Assembly (NCBI GenBank): GCA_034096865.1 | Contig: JAWQFJ010012369.1 | Location: forward strand, 7,501-20,605 | DNA: 13,105 bases | Reading direction: 5' to 3' | Origin: Theodoxus fluviatilis | Taxonomy: Eukaryota; Mollusca; Gastropoda; Cycloneritida; Neritidae | Part shown: positions 12,560-13,105 of the stretch, one piece after another | Position numbering within the stretch: position 1 is the first letter of the stretch | How the letters are laid out: each line of letters begins with the position of its first letter | Notes under the pieces: generated by a model | What the model saw: the letters and a program-made list of their open reading frames with translations, nothing else | What the model was told of the DNA's origin: nothing | The model's database searches: none | Translations under genes and position numbers: made by a program

Positions 12560-13105
12560 CATACATACATTCATGCATCACATCACATCACATCGCATTG
12601 CATTGCATCAAATCACATCATATTTCATTATATCAGATGACATCACATTACATCACATCACATCACATCACATTGCATTACAGCAAATCACATCACATTT
12701 CATTACATCAGATGACATCACATTACATCACATCACATCACATTGCATTACATCAAATCACATCACATTTCATTACATCAGATGACATCACATTACATCA
12801 CATTACATCACATCACATCACATTGCATTACAGCAAATCTCATCACATTTCATTACATCAGATGACATCACATTACATCACATCACATCACATCACATTG
12901 CATTACAGCAAATCACATCACATTTCATTACATCAGATGACATCACATTACATCACATCACATCACATTGCATTACAGCAAATCACATCACATTTCATTA
13001 CATCACATCACATCACATCACATTGCATTACATCAAATCGCATCACATTTCATTACATCAGATGACATCACATTACATCACATCACATCACATCACATTG
13101 CATTA
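12560..13105. repeat. ATCAC/CATCA pentamer satellite with 70-80 bp higher-order units
   Basis: Built on a 5-base period (catca, with cattg, catta, cattt, aaatc and gatga variants). The marker gatga recurs at 12636, 12711, 12781, 12861, 12936 and 13061, giving intervals of 75, 70, 80, 75 and 125, all multiples of five. This is a higher-order repeat of 14-16 pentamers with indels in whole pentamers. It runs off the right edge. Open frames rich in His, Ile, Thr and Ser are an artefact of the repeat. Confidence 0.93.

Noticed and set aside
12522..13065. His/Ile/Thr/Ser-rich proteins of 87 and 170 codons
   Set aside because: The ATCAC pentamer produces them in any frame, and the amino acid pattern simply follows the repeat.

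Overview
This is eukaryotic, almost certainly metazoan, DNA: a stretch of the gene for a katanin p60-type microtubule-severing AAA ATPase (plus strand), with tiny exons lost in repeat-rich introns. A mollusc-like (lophotrochozoan) host is my guess. It rests on recalled resemblance of the AGGTCA-rich element at 2837-3703 to repeats common in mollusc genomes, plus hAT-like and L2/CR1-like elements, and could not be searched. No prokaryotic operon, RNA gene or CRISPR array was seen.

Layout. 1-567 is a degenerate CTA/ACT trinucleotide array. 568-1124 is unannotated, probably intron. 1125-2515 is a 47-50 bp minisatellite whose every unit copies the 3' splice site and first 13 bases of the exon that follows; a 532-bp MITE with 45-bp inverted repeats (1509-2040) sits inside it. 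2516-2674 is the katanin exon with Walker A and pore loop 1. After a 79-nt intron comes a second, diverged copy of the same exon (2754-3781), split by an approximately 870-bp transposable element. 3782-8055 is a long intron carrying a 2558-bp hAT-like transposon (4800-7357) with a truncated transposase and about 1.3 kb of unassigned internal DNA. 8056-8182 is the next katanin exon (Walker B). Its donor runs directly into a 68-bp minisatellite of about 37 units (8186-12174), itself interrupted by a 5'-truncated LINE (8469-9081) and a deleted sister copy of the hAT-like element (9468-10333). 12188-12300 is a C-rich 26-bp repeat and 12560-13105 an ATCAC-based satellite with 70-80 bp higher-order units.

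How it fits together. The exons join in phase 0 (2674 to 8056, or 3781 to 8056) and encode the core of the ATPase: P-loop, pore loop 1, then Walker B and pore loop 2. The preceding and following exons are outside the window. The most interesting points are the duplicated exon, whose copies differ mostly at silent sites yet carry Trp versus Tyr at the substrate-gripping pore-loop position, and the two minisatellites that each abut, and in the first case clearly copy, an exon-intron junction of the same gene. The first array places up to 15 AG-bearing decoy acceptors immediately upstream of the real one.
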